Below, one piece after another: positions 18,210-28,311 of a stretch of 64,000 nt of DNA. The stretch is taken from contig JAPFFF010000001.1 of the NCBI GenBank assembly GCA_039105265.1, positions 3,038,001 to 3,102,000 of the forward strand, in the 5' to 3' direction. Origin of the DNA: Tritrichomonas musculus. Its lineage: Eukaryota > Parabasalia > Tritrichomonadida > Tritrichomonadidae. A model generated the notes under the pieces. The model saw only the letters and a list, made by a program, of their open reading frames with translations, ran no database searches and had not been told where the DNA came from. Made by a program: the position numbers and the translations under genes. Numbering within the stretch: position 1 is the stretch's first letter; the number at the start of each line of letters is the position of its first letter.

Positions 18210-20192
18210 ATGACTTATCAAAATGCTAGATTCAAAAATTCAGGAAATAATGAAGGAGATGTTTTAAACTTTTTTAATGATACTGTCAGAAATTTGATTC
18301 AAAAAAACGGAGGCGATAATACTTTTTCAACATTTTCAGAGGAATTTCATGAAAAAGATATTGCATTGGCGATAGGAGAAAAAACTCATCTTATGTTAAC
18401 TCACCCAAATCATACAATATCTCAAATCGAAAAAAGTTTTATCTCTATGGAGATTGAATTTGAGGTCGGTTTCGAAGAAGAAGTCAAATGGAAAAACTGG
18501 ATGGACGAACACGTGACTATTATTACGGAGGAGGAGGAAGAAGACGAAGAAGAGGAGGTGAAGCCGCCAGAAGGGGAAGTGCCCCCAGAAGGCAAAGACC
18601 CCCCAGAAGGTGAAGAGCCCCCAAAAGGTGATGAGAACCAGAAAGGCGAAGAGAAGCCGCCAGAAGGCGAAGAGCCCCCAAAAGGTGATGAGAACCAGAA
18701 AGGCGAAGAGGAGGAAGGGAATGCCGAAGAGGGCGGGTTGTTCAAAAAAGTCAAGAGGATCAAAAAAGTTGACTGGACACCCAAAGACAAATATCAGCTT
18801 AATCAAATATTTGTCGGCTTTAAAGATGCTGTTGAAATAATATCGGAATGTCGCTTCTTTTGTGATGGAAAATTGATAAAGGAATATCATCAAAATGAAA
18901 TGATCAGAGAATCCTTTGCATATAACTCGATCAAAACAAGAGATTCAAAAATAACAGCTCCTCACTCTCATTCCCTCTGGGAAAATGTCGAGATGATGTC
19001 TCCAAATGTTTGTGGTGTTTTTATACCTCTCGAAAAATTCAAATGGTCAGAGAATCACAAACAAACCTTCGTCCCAATAAAAATGGAACTCATCATTCCT
19101 TTCACAGATCAGCTCGTACTTCAGGCATGGAGGCTTTATCCAAATGCCATAATCGGCGAAATTGTCGAAGAAATTCGAACATCTTTAGAAGGTCTTGTCT
19201 GGTGTCAGATTCAGCCAAAAAATGTTGCTCAAATCAGGCAATTTTGGGAAAATAATACAGATCTTGCTGTTCCCGGAATGTTCGAGGCCAATATTCCAAA
19301 ACGATTTATTCAAATAGGTCAAGAAGGAAAAATCATAAAAACGATAACCGGCAACGAAGCACTGCGCTGGCCAATAAAAAATAATACTTTGATAGTTAAT
19401 CGAAAGAAAAAGCCTATGATAACGAAAGGAAGGACAAATTGTTTCGGCTTTGGAGTCAAACCAGCTGTTGTTGACGGCTTATTGGAAATATTTAATGAAG
19501 AAATATATATTCCAGCACAAGAATTGACAAGACATATTTTTGAACAAAAACATACCGAAAAAGGAATTGTATGCTCGAAAATTGTACCGTTGAGGAATGC
19601 TACAAATATAACAATGATGTTTCCAAGAAATTATCATGACACGACCTGTTTTCAAAATCCGATGTATAAAAATGTTCAGCTCCTCATTGATAAAAAAGTT
19701 TATCCTCAACAAGAATTTGAAAATACATGGGATGGGCGATTTGTTCAATATCAGCTTTATGCTAATGAACTTGATGGGGTAGAAGCAACAAAAGAATTTA
19801 TGGAATCTATCTCAAGACCAATAAATAATATTTATGATCATTCTCTCAAAAGATTTTATTCAACAACTTTTGACAATACAAGTTTTGGTCTGAATTTTCA
19901 GCTTGAAAGAGGGAATGCCGGATATGTTTTTGATGGAATAGACACAGGATGTCGAGGTGTCAAAATAGAATTTCGTGGTGATAGAATCGATATTGACGAA
20001 AATGTCAAATTAGAAGAGAATGATACATATTTATATCCTGCTACGTATGATAATGGAGATGTTGCCGACGCAGAATACCAACCTCAAATACCTCCTCCAG
20101 AAATGTGGATTTGCTCAGATACATTCTGGACTTGGTCAGCAGAAAATGGAGTCGAATATCATAAAGAAGGTTTGCCTGTCGGATACGAATAA
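18210..20192 (+). CDS. Major capsid protein with acidic proline-rich insert (MCP3)
   Basis: A 660-residue MCP from ATG 18210 (an open frame extends upstream into the preceding gene but the MTYQNARF start aligns with the other copies). It contains all family landmarks: GGDNTFS, HTISQIEKSF, VGFKDAVE, RESFAYNSIK, LQAWRLYPNAI, PLRNATNITMMFP, LERGNAGYVFDG, CSDTFWTWS. Residues about 107-176 are an insert absent from MCP1 and MCP2: a Glu/Asp run followed by repeated PPEGEEPPKGDENQKGEE units, ending with a basic KKVKRIKKVD. The insert lies in the first jelly-roll part and is probably a surface loop. A TCACCC/TTCAAAAAA T-rich leader precedes the ATG. Confidence 0.87.
   Translation: MTYQNARFKNSGNNEGDVLNFFNDTVRNLIQKNGGDNTFSTFSEEFHEKDIALAIGEKTHLMLTHPNHTISQIEKSFISMEIEFEVGFEEEVKWKNWMDEHVTIITEEEEEDEEEEVKPPEGEVPPEGKDPPEGEEPPKGDENQKGEEKPPEGEEPPKGDENQKGEEEEGNAEEGGLFKKVKRIKKVDWTPKDKYQLNQIFVGFKDAVEIISECRFFCDGKLIKEYHQNEMIRESFAYNSIKTRDSKITAPHSHSLWENVEMMSPNVCGVFIPLEKFKWSENHKQTFVPIKMELIIPFTDQLVLQAWRLYPNAIIGEIVEEIRTSLEGLVWCQIQPKNVAQIRQFWENNTDLAVPGMFEANIPKRFIQIGQEGKIIKTITGNEALRWPIKNNTLIVNRKKKPMITKGRTNCFGFGVKPAVVDGLLEIFNEEIYIPAQELTRHIFEQKHTEKGIVCSKIVPLRNATNITMMFPRNYHDTTCFQNPMYKNVQLLIDKKVYPQQEFENTWDGRFVQYQLYANELDGVEATKEFMESISRPINNIYDHSLKRFYSTTFDNTSFGLNFQLERGNAGYVFDGIDTGCRGVKIEFRGDRIDIDENVKLEENDTYLYPATYDNGDVADAEYQPQIPPPEMWICSDTFWTWSAENGVEYHKEGLPVGYE
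18525..18740 (+). repeat. In-frame GC-rich repeats coding for PEG-rich capsid insert
   Basis: Imperfect tandem repeats within MCP3. A unit of 57 bases, coding for PPEGEEPPKGDENQKGEEK, occurs twice nearly identically, preceded by shorter PPEGE/K units. Local GC content is well above the flanks. The period is a multiple of three, so expansion would keep the frame. Confidence 0.8.
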
Positions 20193-20221
20193 AAATATCT
20201 CAGGAATTTTTTTATTTTTAA

Positions 20222-21133
20222 ATGACAAACTGGGCAAAAAAAGCTCAAATTTTAAATCCTTGGGTAGCAGAAGGGAAAAAAGCAATAAAAATAGAGAAGC
20301 CTGTCGACATGACTCCAGAAAAAATCCAAGAAATCACCAAGAAACAAAGATCTGAAAATGATGCAACGAAAAGATTATATGCTTATGCGACAAATCTCAG
20401 ATATCAAAAAATATCCAGTATTGGTGATATGAAACAATCTTGTTTGATGATGATCAATTCTGATACACATGGCATGTTTCATCTTGGTCGTGGAGTTATC
20501 AATGACGCAATAACGCTTGGTTCGTATCTAAAAGAGAAAAATGATGGTTTTTGGGCATTCTTTCATCTCAATCCTACAAAACAACAATTTATTGATGAAC
20601 TCAAATTATTTTTGGAAAAGACATCTGATCAGTTAGTTATTTTTTACACTGGACATGGCGATCTTGACTTCGACCAGGAGACAGGATATCATCGATATTT
20701 AATTTTTACGAAAAAAATAGATGATGAAACCTTCATAAACGAAAATTTATATGATTATGAATTATCTGAGATTTTGAAATCATACAAAGGAAAAAAAATT
20801 CCAAAAACGTTGTTTTTAACAGATGCTTGTTTTATGGAAAATCCTTGTCTCATTCCTGATAATCCAAAGAAAAAAGAGGAATTCCCAGAAAATTTCGTAT
20901 CTATCTCATCCTCTGATGGGTATCATGGATCTGGTCAAGGAATCGTAGAAGAACAATATCAAGGTCTTTTTTCCGCCCTTTTTTGGAAAGCATTAACTGA
21001 GCATCCAACTTATTCCTTTCTACAAATTCAACAATATCTTAATCCAAAAATTCATCAACAAAATCAAAAGTGTAGTCTTCATTATACTTCTCCTGAGTTA
21101 GTTGAAAAGCCTTTCTTCTCTCCTCAAAAATAA
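20222..21133 (+). CDS. Caspase-like (C14) cysteine peptidase
   Basis: A 303-residue protein with a caspase/metacaspase-type core. The catalytic histidine motif is FYTGHGD (His about 145) and the catalytic cysteine motif is LFLTDACF (Cys about 203), each preceded by hydrophobic strands as expected for the p20-like subunit. Before these, GRGVINDAITLGSYLKE resembles the first helix region, and the C-terminal part (SSSDGYHGSG, LFSALFWKAL) fits the end of the fold. N-terminal 70 residues are a basic pro-like region. The gene is 30 bases after MCP3 and 34 before the small beta-rich gene, so it is embedded in the virion gene block. Possible roles are virion protein maturation or interference with host cell death; neither is shown. 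Confidence 0.8.
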   Translation: MTNWAKKAQILNPWVAEGKKAIKIEKPVDMTPEKIQEITKKQRSENDATKRLYAYATNLRYQKISSIGDMKQSCLMMINSDTHGMFHLGRGVINDAITLGSYLKEKNDGFWAFFHLNPTKQQFIDELKLFLEKTSDQLVIFYTGHGDLDFDQETGYHRYLIFTKKIDDETFINENLYDYELSEILKSYKGKKIPKTLFLTDACFMENPCLIPDNPKKKEEFPENFVSISSSDGYHGSGQGIVEEQYQGLFSALFWKALTEHPTYSFLQIQQYLNPKIHQQNQKCSLHYTSPELVEKPFFSPQK

Positions 21134-21166
21134 AATGAATATTTTTTTTTAAAAAACAAAAAAAAA

Positions 21167-21661
21167 ATGTCAAGAATCATTTCTTATAATATTAATCCTG
21201 ATGTCAATGTTCAAACTGGAGCAGATAAGACTTATTTCCCAATTCGAGGATGGAAATTAACAACCAAAGAATGCGAAGCCCAAAATGAAAATTCTTTGAA
21301 AACACAAGGTTTTTACTATAATTCTGTCACTCAACATTTCACATTTCAATATCCGAATGAATTTGTCGCTCCAGGAAATGTCGAAACAGATAAATATATC
21401 GTCTTTCAATATTGCCGATGTACTGTGAATGGTTCAATATCTGGAGAAGTCGAAGTTCATTCCGATTTTGTTCCGAGAGATAATTATTGTGATTCTCTAG
21501 TTTATTATGCAAATTTGCAAGTGCCAGATGATAATCGAAAATATAAAGTAAATGGTAATAGAAGTTATACTTTTGAGGTCTGGTTTACTGACGGAAAAGG
21601 AGATGGTAAACAAGTCATTACTCCAGATGAATTTGTAATCTTTTTGAAATTACTATATTAA
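21167..21661 (+). CDS. Beta-rich virion-associated protein (164 aa)
   Basis: A 164-residue protein, paralogue of the 110-aa protein of element A (4299-4631), with an extra N-terminal 55 residues. Shared segments: FQYCRCTVNG, DNYCDSLVYYANL, VPDDNRKYK, VWFTDGKG, FVIFLKLLY. The pattern suggests a single beta sandwich. In both elements it is adjacent to fibre genes, so it may be the vertex or fibre-base protein. This is inference from context; no family was recognised. Confidence 0.7.
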   Translation: MSRIISYNINPDVNVQTGADKTYFPIRGWKLTTKECEAQNENSLKTQGFYYNSVTQHFTFQYPNEFVAPGNVETDKYIVFQYCRCTVNGSISGEVEVHSDFVPRDNYCDSLVYYANLQVPDDNRKYKVNGNRSYTFEVWFTDGKGDGKQVITPDEFVIFLKLLY

Positions 21662-21732
21662 AAAAAAATTCATCCTGTATGGGCGAATTAAAAATTAATA
21701 AATTTTTTTGATTAAAAAACATATTAAAAAAA

Positions 21733-24700
21733 ATGACAGGAACTTATTCAGCAAGAGATATTGAACTTTTAACTCGAGCAGCTCGAGGAAATGGGACTGG
21801 GCCTGGAGGAAATAATGAAGAAGAAGAAAATGGAGAAAATCCAGGAGGACCAAATAACAATCCAGGAGGAAATGTCAATATTAATACTTCCCTTTTTGTG
21901 AAAAAAAATTCTGATTTTACATGGAATTTGACAGCCCAAGGAAAAACAATTTTTCAAGCATTCATGCCCCCGACCGAGGAAGGTGTTGTCCCTCCAGCTG
22001 AGATCACACAAGATATTGTCGCACAGTTTCGAGGAGCTGTGGAATTTCTTGGTCCAGTCTTCTATTGCGGACGTTCTCTGGACGATATTTTTTCTGAGAT
22101 AGCTAACAGCGGAAGTCCTGGAGGTAATCCTGGAGGTAATCCGGAATTGGTGACGGAACTGAGCTGACTCCAGAGATGCTAAGCAAATTAGGCGAAATGT
22201 GGGAAAGTATCAATAACCTTAGGGCTTTTTTGAATATGGCAGAAAATGAAGAATCAAAGCAAAATCCTTTCGTAAAATATCATTTTGGAAAACATGATTT
22301 TTATTCCGAAAATTTAGAGAATTCAGATAATTTTGTCGCTGAATTTCATGGTCCTGTCAGATTTCAGGAGCCAATATGCATCGATTCAGTTCAGTATCTT
22401 CGAGCAGATGGAAATCATTTCTTTTCTCAAAATCAGATTATGAAAATGGAGGCCATAGCAAATATCGCATATAAGTTAAAAAGTCTAGATTGGGCATCAG
22501 ATGAAGATGGATCAAAAACTGTTATCTTCTCTGAGGATTTCATTTTTGGCAAAAGACTTATTGTTAAGGATCTAATATCAAACGACTATTTCGTGCTCAA
22601 TGACGTCGATCATAAAATAAAACAAATAGCGAATCAGACAAAAGAAGTCGAAAGTACATTGACAGAGAGATTAGATCAAATCCAAAATGACCAAATTCCT
22701 GCTCTTATTAGTCGAGTAGATCGTCTCAATGACTGGTCATCAGAAAGTGCTGTTCAACGAGATGATGCTTCCGAACTTCAAAATTTTTCATTTATATATA
22801 AGCCTCTTGACGAATCTCTTCGTCCTGCTCGGGAGAATCGCGTGATGTATGCAGATGAGGTTGGCCGGCAAGTTGATAAAATGAAAAAAATTACACAGGA
22901 GATGATCCGCTGGGTCAAAGACGGTCCAGTTCAAGAGTATTTAAAATTTCCAAATTCAGTTTTTGTAGCAGATGCATTTTTCAAAAATCCAAAGGATAAT
23001 ACCTGTTTTTCGGCTATCAGATTGAAGAACACTCTAGATGACCTCAGTAAATGGTTAGACCCTGAGACAGGAATTCTCAAGGATGGAAAACTCAGATATA
23101 AAAAAAAGAAAGATGCGTCTCAGATAGGAGTAATGTTATTTGATGAAATAGGACAAAATATTGATATCTTGTTGGAGAAAACAAAAAATCTGAGAGAGGA
23201 TGCTGGGATTGGGTCAAACACAATGATTTATGCTACGAATTCGTTTCTGAGAGCATCCAAATCGTGGAGGCTTGTTTGTCATATCAAACTCTCTCAGAGA
23301 AATTAACCAAATTTTGCTCTGTTTGTGATTTTGTGAATGTTGATTATGGAAAAGGAACAGATCATAATTTTCGAGAGTATATATCGTTTGACCGACCCTT
23401 GCAGTTTCATGTCCGAAAACTCGACTCAGATCAACTCCCTGAGGAGGAGAAATACCAGGCAATAACGTCATCGGAGATGTATCGACAGCTAATGGATCTG
23501 ACAGAAAAATACAACGCTATGGATGGAGATATGGATAATATGAACCAGACAGTTCTGGATTTGGACGGTAAATGTACAGATCAGAAATCCGATCTTGCCC
23601 TGACAAAGAGCGATATCGCATTGCTGAAGGCTGACTATGAGAAGACGAAGGTAGAGTTATCAAAACTCAAAACGGGTATCGCAAAGGCCAATAACGGCGT
23701 TACCCTAAAAACAAATCAAGCAAGTAGCGGAAGTCCGGTAAAACCAAAACCAAAACCATCACCGCAATCAACACCATTCTCGCTGATGTCTAGCCCAATG
23801 TTATTAGCAGAAGGAGATGTTGAGACCCCTGCTGACGAGACAACAGACGAAAATCAAGAGGAAGAAATAGATTTTGCAAAAACTTTGGAAGATCAATTTG
23901 ACTTTTTCTATTTTGCCGATCAAGTTTTGTTAGAAATGATAAATGATATTGTCGATAATTATTGTGATTTAGAACATCTAGCTCAAATTCAGACAAATTC
24001 TATCTTGGCAGATGCTATGAAAAATGAATTAACAAAAACTCAGTTTTCAAAAGAAACTTTAGCAGGATTAGGATATAGTGTTTTTCGATCTGGTTTTGTT
24101 TTGAAAGGCTATTTGAATGACAAAAACAAAGAAGAGATGAGTATTCGACTTGACGGTATCGACGATGATCATAATCATTTTTTAATATACATTTTCCATA
24201 CAGAAGATGACAAAATCAAATTTTTGAAAGAAAATATTTTGTTCATTTTCGAAATAATAATTCATTCAGACGAAATTGTCGAACTCAGATCGAATATCGG
24301 AGGAGAAAATATCAATTATAATATCTCAACTTTTGGAAAAATCAAGACATTAAATTTGACTTTTGAAGCAGATATTATTATGAGTGATAATTTAGAACCT
24401 CAATCTTATGTCTTTTATAGAGCTCCTCAAAATCCTATTTATAAACAATATATTGCTTCATTAGGTTCTGGAGGCGGAGGAGGAGGAGGTAATGTCTCTG
24501 TTGACCCAGAATTAAATACGAAAATTTTGACTATGGAAAGTCAGTTAGCGAAAATACAAAAAGCTTTTCAAAATACTAGACAAGATATTTTAGCAGAAAC
24601 AGATAAAGGATTTCAATCTGAGAATTCTCCACAAACTTTTGAGATAAGTCCTCATGAAGAAACAATCACAGAAAATTTGACATTTAATCAAGTTTTGAAA

Positions 24701-24988
24701 AATTGGGAAGACGTAAATAAACATCAAATTGAATATTTAAATGGAGGTTTGACAGTTTGTTGGGATACGATAAATGCTATAGATGATGATATTTCAGAAT
24801 TAAAATCATCAAAATTTGGAGGAATTCAACAACTCGAAGATAGATTAAAAGTTTTAGAAAAGAAATGTGAAAATATTGAAGGAGAATCTCCTAATATAAC
24901 AACAGGAGAATTAACAATAGAAAATTTATTGAAAAGTTATAATGAAAGAATTACGATTTTAGAAAAGAAATGTCAAAATATAAAATAA
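21733..24988 (+). pseudogene. Broken fibre-like structural gene
   Basis: Coding sequence for a long fibre-like protein: a glycine/asparagine-rich N-terminus (GNGTGPGGNN, NPGGNVN), an early beta-rich segment with a repeated V(A/F)xFxGxVxFxxPxxxx pattern, long coiled-coil stretches and, towards the end, a poly-glycine hinge and a final coiled coil. It lies in the slot between the beta-rich gene and the PTR fibre. It is broken, with about two breaks, and otherwise well preserved. Related in style, but not obviously in sequence, to the fibre gene of element A, whose early part (GGDINLGG, SLEMSPG) is similar in composition. Confidence 0.65.
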
Positions 24989-25035
24989 AAAAAAATTGTT
25001 GTTGAAAATATATTTTTTTGGGCTTACAAAAAAAA

Positions 25036-28000
25036 ATGACGTCTCGGACAACAACATTCTTAGGAGATATAGAATTTCAAGTTAATGGACAAATCAAAAA
25101 AGGAAGTGATTTTATAACAACAGAAGATGCATCTACGATAATTACTCAAAAAATAAAAGAAATAAATCCTTCAGGAAATACTCCATCATTAGAAGGATAT
25201 CCAACAACAGATGAAGTCAATACTGCTTTAGAAGAAATTCAGCAAAATTTAGACAAAAAAGCAGATATTGAAGATTTATATACTAAAGAAGAAGCAGATG
25301 CAAAATATGCTTTAAAAAGTGAGATTCCAGAAATCCCAGATGATTATGCGACATTAGAAGATCTTTATCCTTATGCTTTGAAAACTTATTCATATTCAAA
25401 AAGCGAAGCAGACACAAAATATGCTTTAAAAACATCTTTTCCTGATATGACTCAATACGAAACAAAAACAATAGCTGAAGGAAAATATGCATTAAAAAGT
25501 GATATCCCAGATGATTATGCGACATTAGAAGATCTTTATCCTTATGCTTTAAAAACTTATTCATATTCAAAAAGTGAAGCGGACTCCAGATTCTTTTTAC
25601 AAACTGAATTTCCTGACGATTATATCACAAATACTGATTTAGCAGAATTTGCCAAGACAGTAGACCATTATACAAAAACAGAATCTGACAAAAAATATCG
25701 AGAAAAAAATGATTTAATATATGAAGAAACAGAAGATGTTCCTTTTGCTCATAGGAGAGATGAAAATGATATCTTCGAAGTCAAAATCTTAATGACTCGT
25801 TTAACGAGGCTTGTTGGGACGATCTGTGGGCAAGATGGAATTGTCCACAATTTTGAGATTTTGTTTGATTTTGACGTCAATCATCAAACTGGTTCTGATA
25901 TTGAATGGGGTGTCGAAATTGACGGACAAAATTATTATGCTGATTATACGAAAGTCGCAGATGATGATTGGCGGTTTTTTATATCCAATGACTTAGAAAA
26001 TTTTGATACCGTTTTACACAAAGCAGAAAAAATACTCAAAAAAGATGATATACCTTTAAAGGCAGATTTATATACAAAAGAAGAGGCAGATACAAAATAT
26101 GCAAAAACAGAAGAAAAAATTATTGATTATGTTGAGAATAATTTTGCTCATCCCGAAGAAATAGGAGAATTCGCTTATAGTAAAGAAGAGATTGACAATA
26201 AATATCGAGAAAAAAATGATTTGATATATGAAGAGACAGAAGCTATTCCTTTTGAACATAGGAGATATAGCGATAATTCATACGATGTAAAAATCAAAAT
26301 GGTTTGTCCGACAAGGCTTGTTGGAGAAATCTCCGGGCAAGATGGAGTTGTCAAAAAATTTGAGACTTTGTTTGATTTTTACGTCAATCATCAAACTGAT
26401 ACTGATTTTGAGTGGGATGTCGAGATAAACAATATAGACTATCGAGCAAATTATACGAAAGTCGCAGAAGATGATTGGCGTTTTTATATATACAAAGACG
26501 AAATAAATTTCAATACCTATTTGCGAAAAGCAGAAAAAATAGTCAAAAAAGATGAATTTGCTATGAAGGCAGATCATTATACAAAAACAGAATCTGACAA
26601 AAAATATCGAGATAAAAATGATTTAAGATATGAAGAGACAGAAGCTGTTCCTTTTGAACATAGGAGAAGTGCCAATGATAATATCGAGGTAAAAATCAAA
26701 ATGGGTCGTTTCACGAGGCTTGTTGGGACGATGAGAGGAAATGATGGTTTTGTTAAGAATTTTAATATAATTTGGCCTTTTACCCCAAATTACGAAACAG
26801 AAGAGGACATTGAATGGGGTGTCGAAATAGACGGACAAAATTATTATGCTGCTTATACGAAAGTCTTAGCAGATGATTGGCGGTTTTTTATATTCAATGA
26901 CAAGGAAACTTTCCATACCGAATTACAAAAAGCAGAAAAATTGCTCATACAAGATGAATTTGCTTTGAAGGCAGATTATTATACAAAAACAGAATCTGAC
27001 AATAAATATCGAGAAAAAAAAGATTTAATATATAAAGATGCTGTCAATGTGCCTTTTGAAAATATCTTCGATAGTGGAGGAAGGTGGGAAGTCAAAATAA
27101 AAATGACTCGGAAAACTCATCTTGTTGGGACAATCTGCGAAGAAGATGGTGTTATCCATAATTTTGATTTTATATTTGATTATGATGAAGGTGTCCCTGA
27201 GAATAGCGAAATATATATCGATGTCGATATTGACGGAAAAAATTATTACGTCAATTATGTTGACAATGCGCCTGATGATTGGCGGTTTTTTATAGAAAGC
27301 GAATCAAGAAATTTAGATACCAAATTAACACTTGCAGAAAAAATACTCAAAAAAGATGAATTTGTTTTAAAGACAGATAATAATTTTGAATTAGAGAAAT
27401 TTTTTGAGACAGCGATGACCGAGTTTATTCGAACAGATCGAAACAAAGATGCCTTGGACAGTCCGAGTCAATATCTTGGATATTTCTACTGGCCTGATAA
27501 TGATTTTGAACTTGGCTTTAAATTCGATCTAACCAAGAGTGAAGATAAATATCTTATTTTACAATACCAAATGTCATTCAAATGGGACTTTGTATTGTTT
27601 TTGAATATCGCAACAAAATCTGGTACGCTCATCGTCTTTTCGAAGCTTGGTGATTTTCAATATCGAATCGTCAAAAATTTAGTCCTCAAGACAGAATTGG
27701 ATACTGATAAATATCGAAGAGAAGTGTCAAAAGTGTGTTGTACTTTTGAGAGACCTCCAGGGTTTGATCTCGTTTCTGATGATTATTTGGAAGATCTTGG
27801 TGATTTTTCTGACGTTAAGTACTTCAAAGTTGTTAGATCAAATAATGATTGTCCTGTTGGTGAGATCCTTGGATATTTCTTTAATTTCTTCCTCTCATTC
27901 AATAATAAAATTAAAGACGATACAGAATGGAAGATTTTTTATCCTGGATTTGTAGAATGTTATGATTCTCATGCTAGTGGTTCAATAACATTTTCGTATC

Positions 28001-28272
28001 TCGTAGATCAACAAAAAGTTGAAGTCCTATTCGAATATCCTGAATGTTATGAAGTTGTTATACTCTTTTATGATCACTCTGGAAAACGTCATTTTATTCG
28101 AATTCTTCACCAAGCACAAATTGCTTTACTTGATGAAATTTATGGAGGAAAAGCAATACAGAGTGTGAAATTTGACGAAGACGAACATATATATTCTTTT
28201 TCAATAAATTTGTGGGTAAATGCAACTCCAGAAAATCATTTATATATCAAACAAGTAAGAGCAATATTGTAA
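25036..28272 (+). CDS. Phage-tail-repeat fibre protein with four large tandem domains
   Basis: A 1078-residue protein from ATG 25036 (an in-frame TTG at 25018 is not used). Residues about 75-230 hold repeats of the type YTKEEADAKYALKSEIPD and ATLEDLYPYALKTYSYSKSEAD, like the PTR (phage tail repeat) units of tailed-phage fibres. From about 215 to 790 there are four tandem domains of about 145 residues, each running YTKTESDKKYREKNDLIYEE, a HRR segment, TRLVGTICGQDG, W.VEIDGQNYYA.Y, DDWRFFI and AEKILKKDE. The rest is a distinct beta-rich C-terminal part that may be the receptor-binding tip. Expected to form a homotrimeric fibre on the virion surface. Confidence 0.8.
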   Translation: MTSRTTTFLGDIEFQVNGQIKKGSDFITTEDASTIITQKIKEINPSGNTPSLEGYPTTDEVNTALEEIQQNLDKKADIEDLYTKEEADAKYALKSEIPEIPDDYATLEDLYPYALKTYSYSKSEADTKYALKTSFPDMTQYETKTIAEGKYALKSDIPDDYATLEDLYPYALKTYSYSKSEADSRFFLQTEFPDDYITNTDLAEFAKTVDHYTKTESDKKYREKNDLIYEETEDVPFAHRRDENDIFEVKILMTRLTRLVGTICGQDGIVHNFEILFDFDVNHQTGSDIEWGVEIDGQNYYADYTKVADDDWRFFISNDLENFDTVLHKAEKILKKDDIPLKADLYTKEEADTKYAKTEEKIIDYVENNFAHPEEIGEFAYSKEEIDNKYREKNDLIYEETEAIPFEHRRYSDNSYDVKIKMVCPTRLVGEISGQDGVVKKFETLFDFYVNHQTDTDFEWDVEINNIDYRANYTKVAEDDWRFYIYKDEINFNTYLRKAEKIVKKDEFAMKADHYTKTESDKKYRDKNDLRYEETEAVPFEHRRSANDNIEVKIKMGRFTRLVGTMRGNDGFVKNFNIIWPFTPNYETEEDIEWGVEIDGQNYYAAYTKVLADDWRFFIFNDKETFHTELQKAEKLLIQDEFALKADYYTKTESDNKYREKKDLIYKDAVNVPFENIFDSGGRWEVKIKMTRKTHLVGTICEEDGVIHNFDFIFDYDEGVPENSEIYIDVDIDGKNYYVNYVDNAPDDWRFFIESESRNLDTKLTLAEKILKKDEFVLKTDNNFELEKFFETAMTEFIRTDRNKDALDSPSQYLGYFYWPDNDFELGFKFDLTKSEDKYLILQYQMSFKWDFVLFLNIATKSGTLIVFSKLGDFQYRIVKNLVLKTELDTDKYRREVSKVCCTFERPPGFDLVSDDYLEDLGDFSDVKYFKVVRSNNDCPVGEILGYFFNFFLSFNNKIKDDTEWKIFYPGFVECYDSHASGSITFSYLVDQQKVEVLFEYPECYEVVILFYDHSGKRHFIRILHQAQIALLDEIYGGKAIQSVKFDEDEHIYSFSINLWVNATPENHLYIKQVRAIL

Positions 28273-28311
28273 ATTACAAAAAAAAACATATTTACGATAC
28301 AAAATTTTTTT

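Noticed and set aside
18396-18893. Minus-strand open frames opposite the MCP3 insert
   Set aside because: They arise from the antisense of the Glu/Pro/Gly repeats; low-complexity shadows with no independent support.
25036-28272. Bacteriophage contamination from the tail-repeat fibre
   Set aside because: The gene is flanked by eukaryotic-virus-type genes, has the same AT-rich codon use and no bacterial ribosome-binding site; it belongs to element B.
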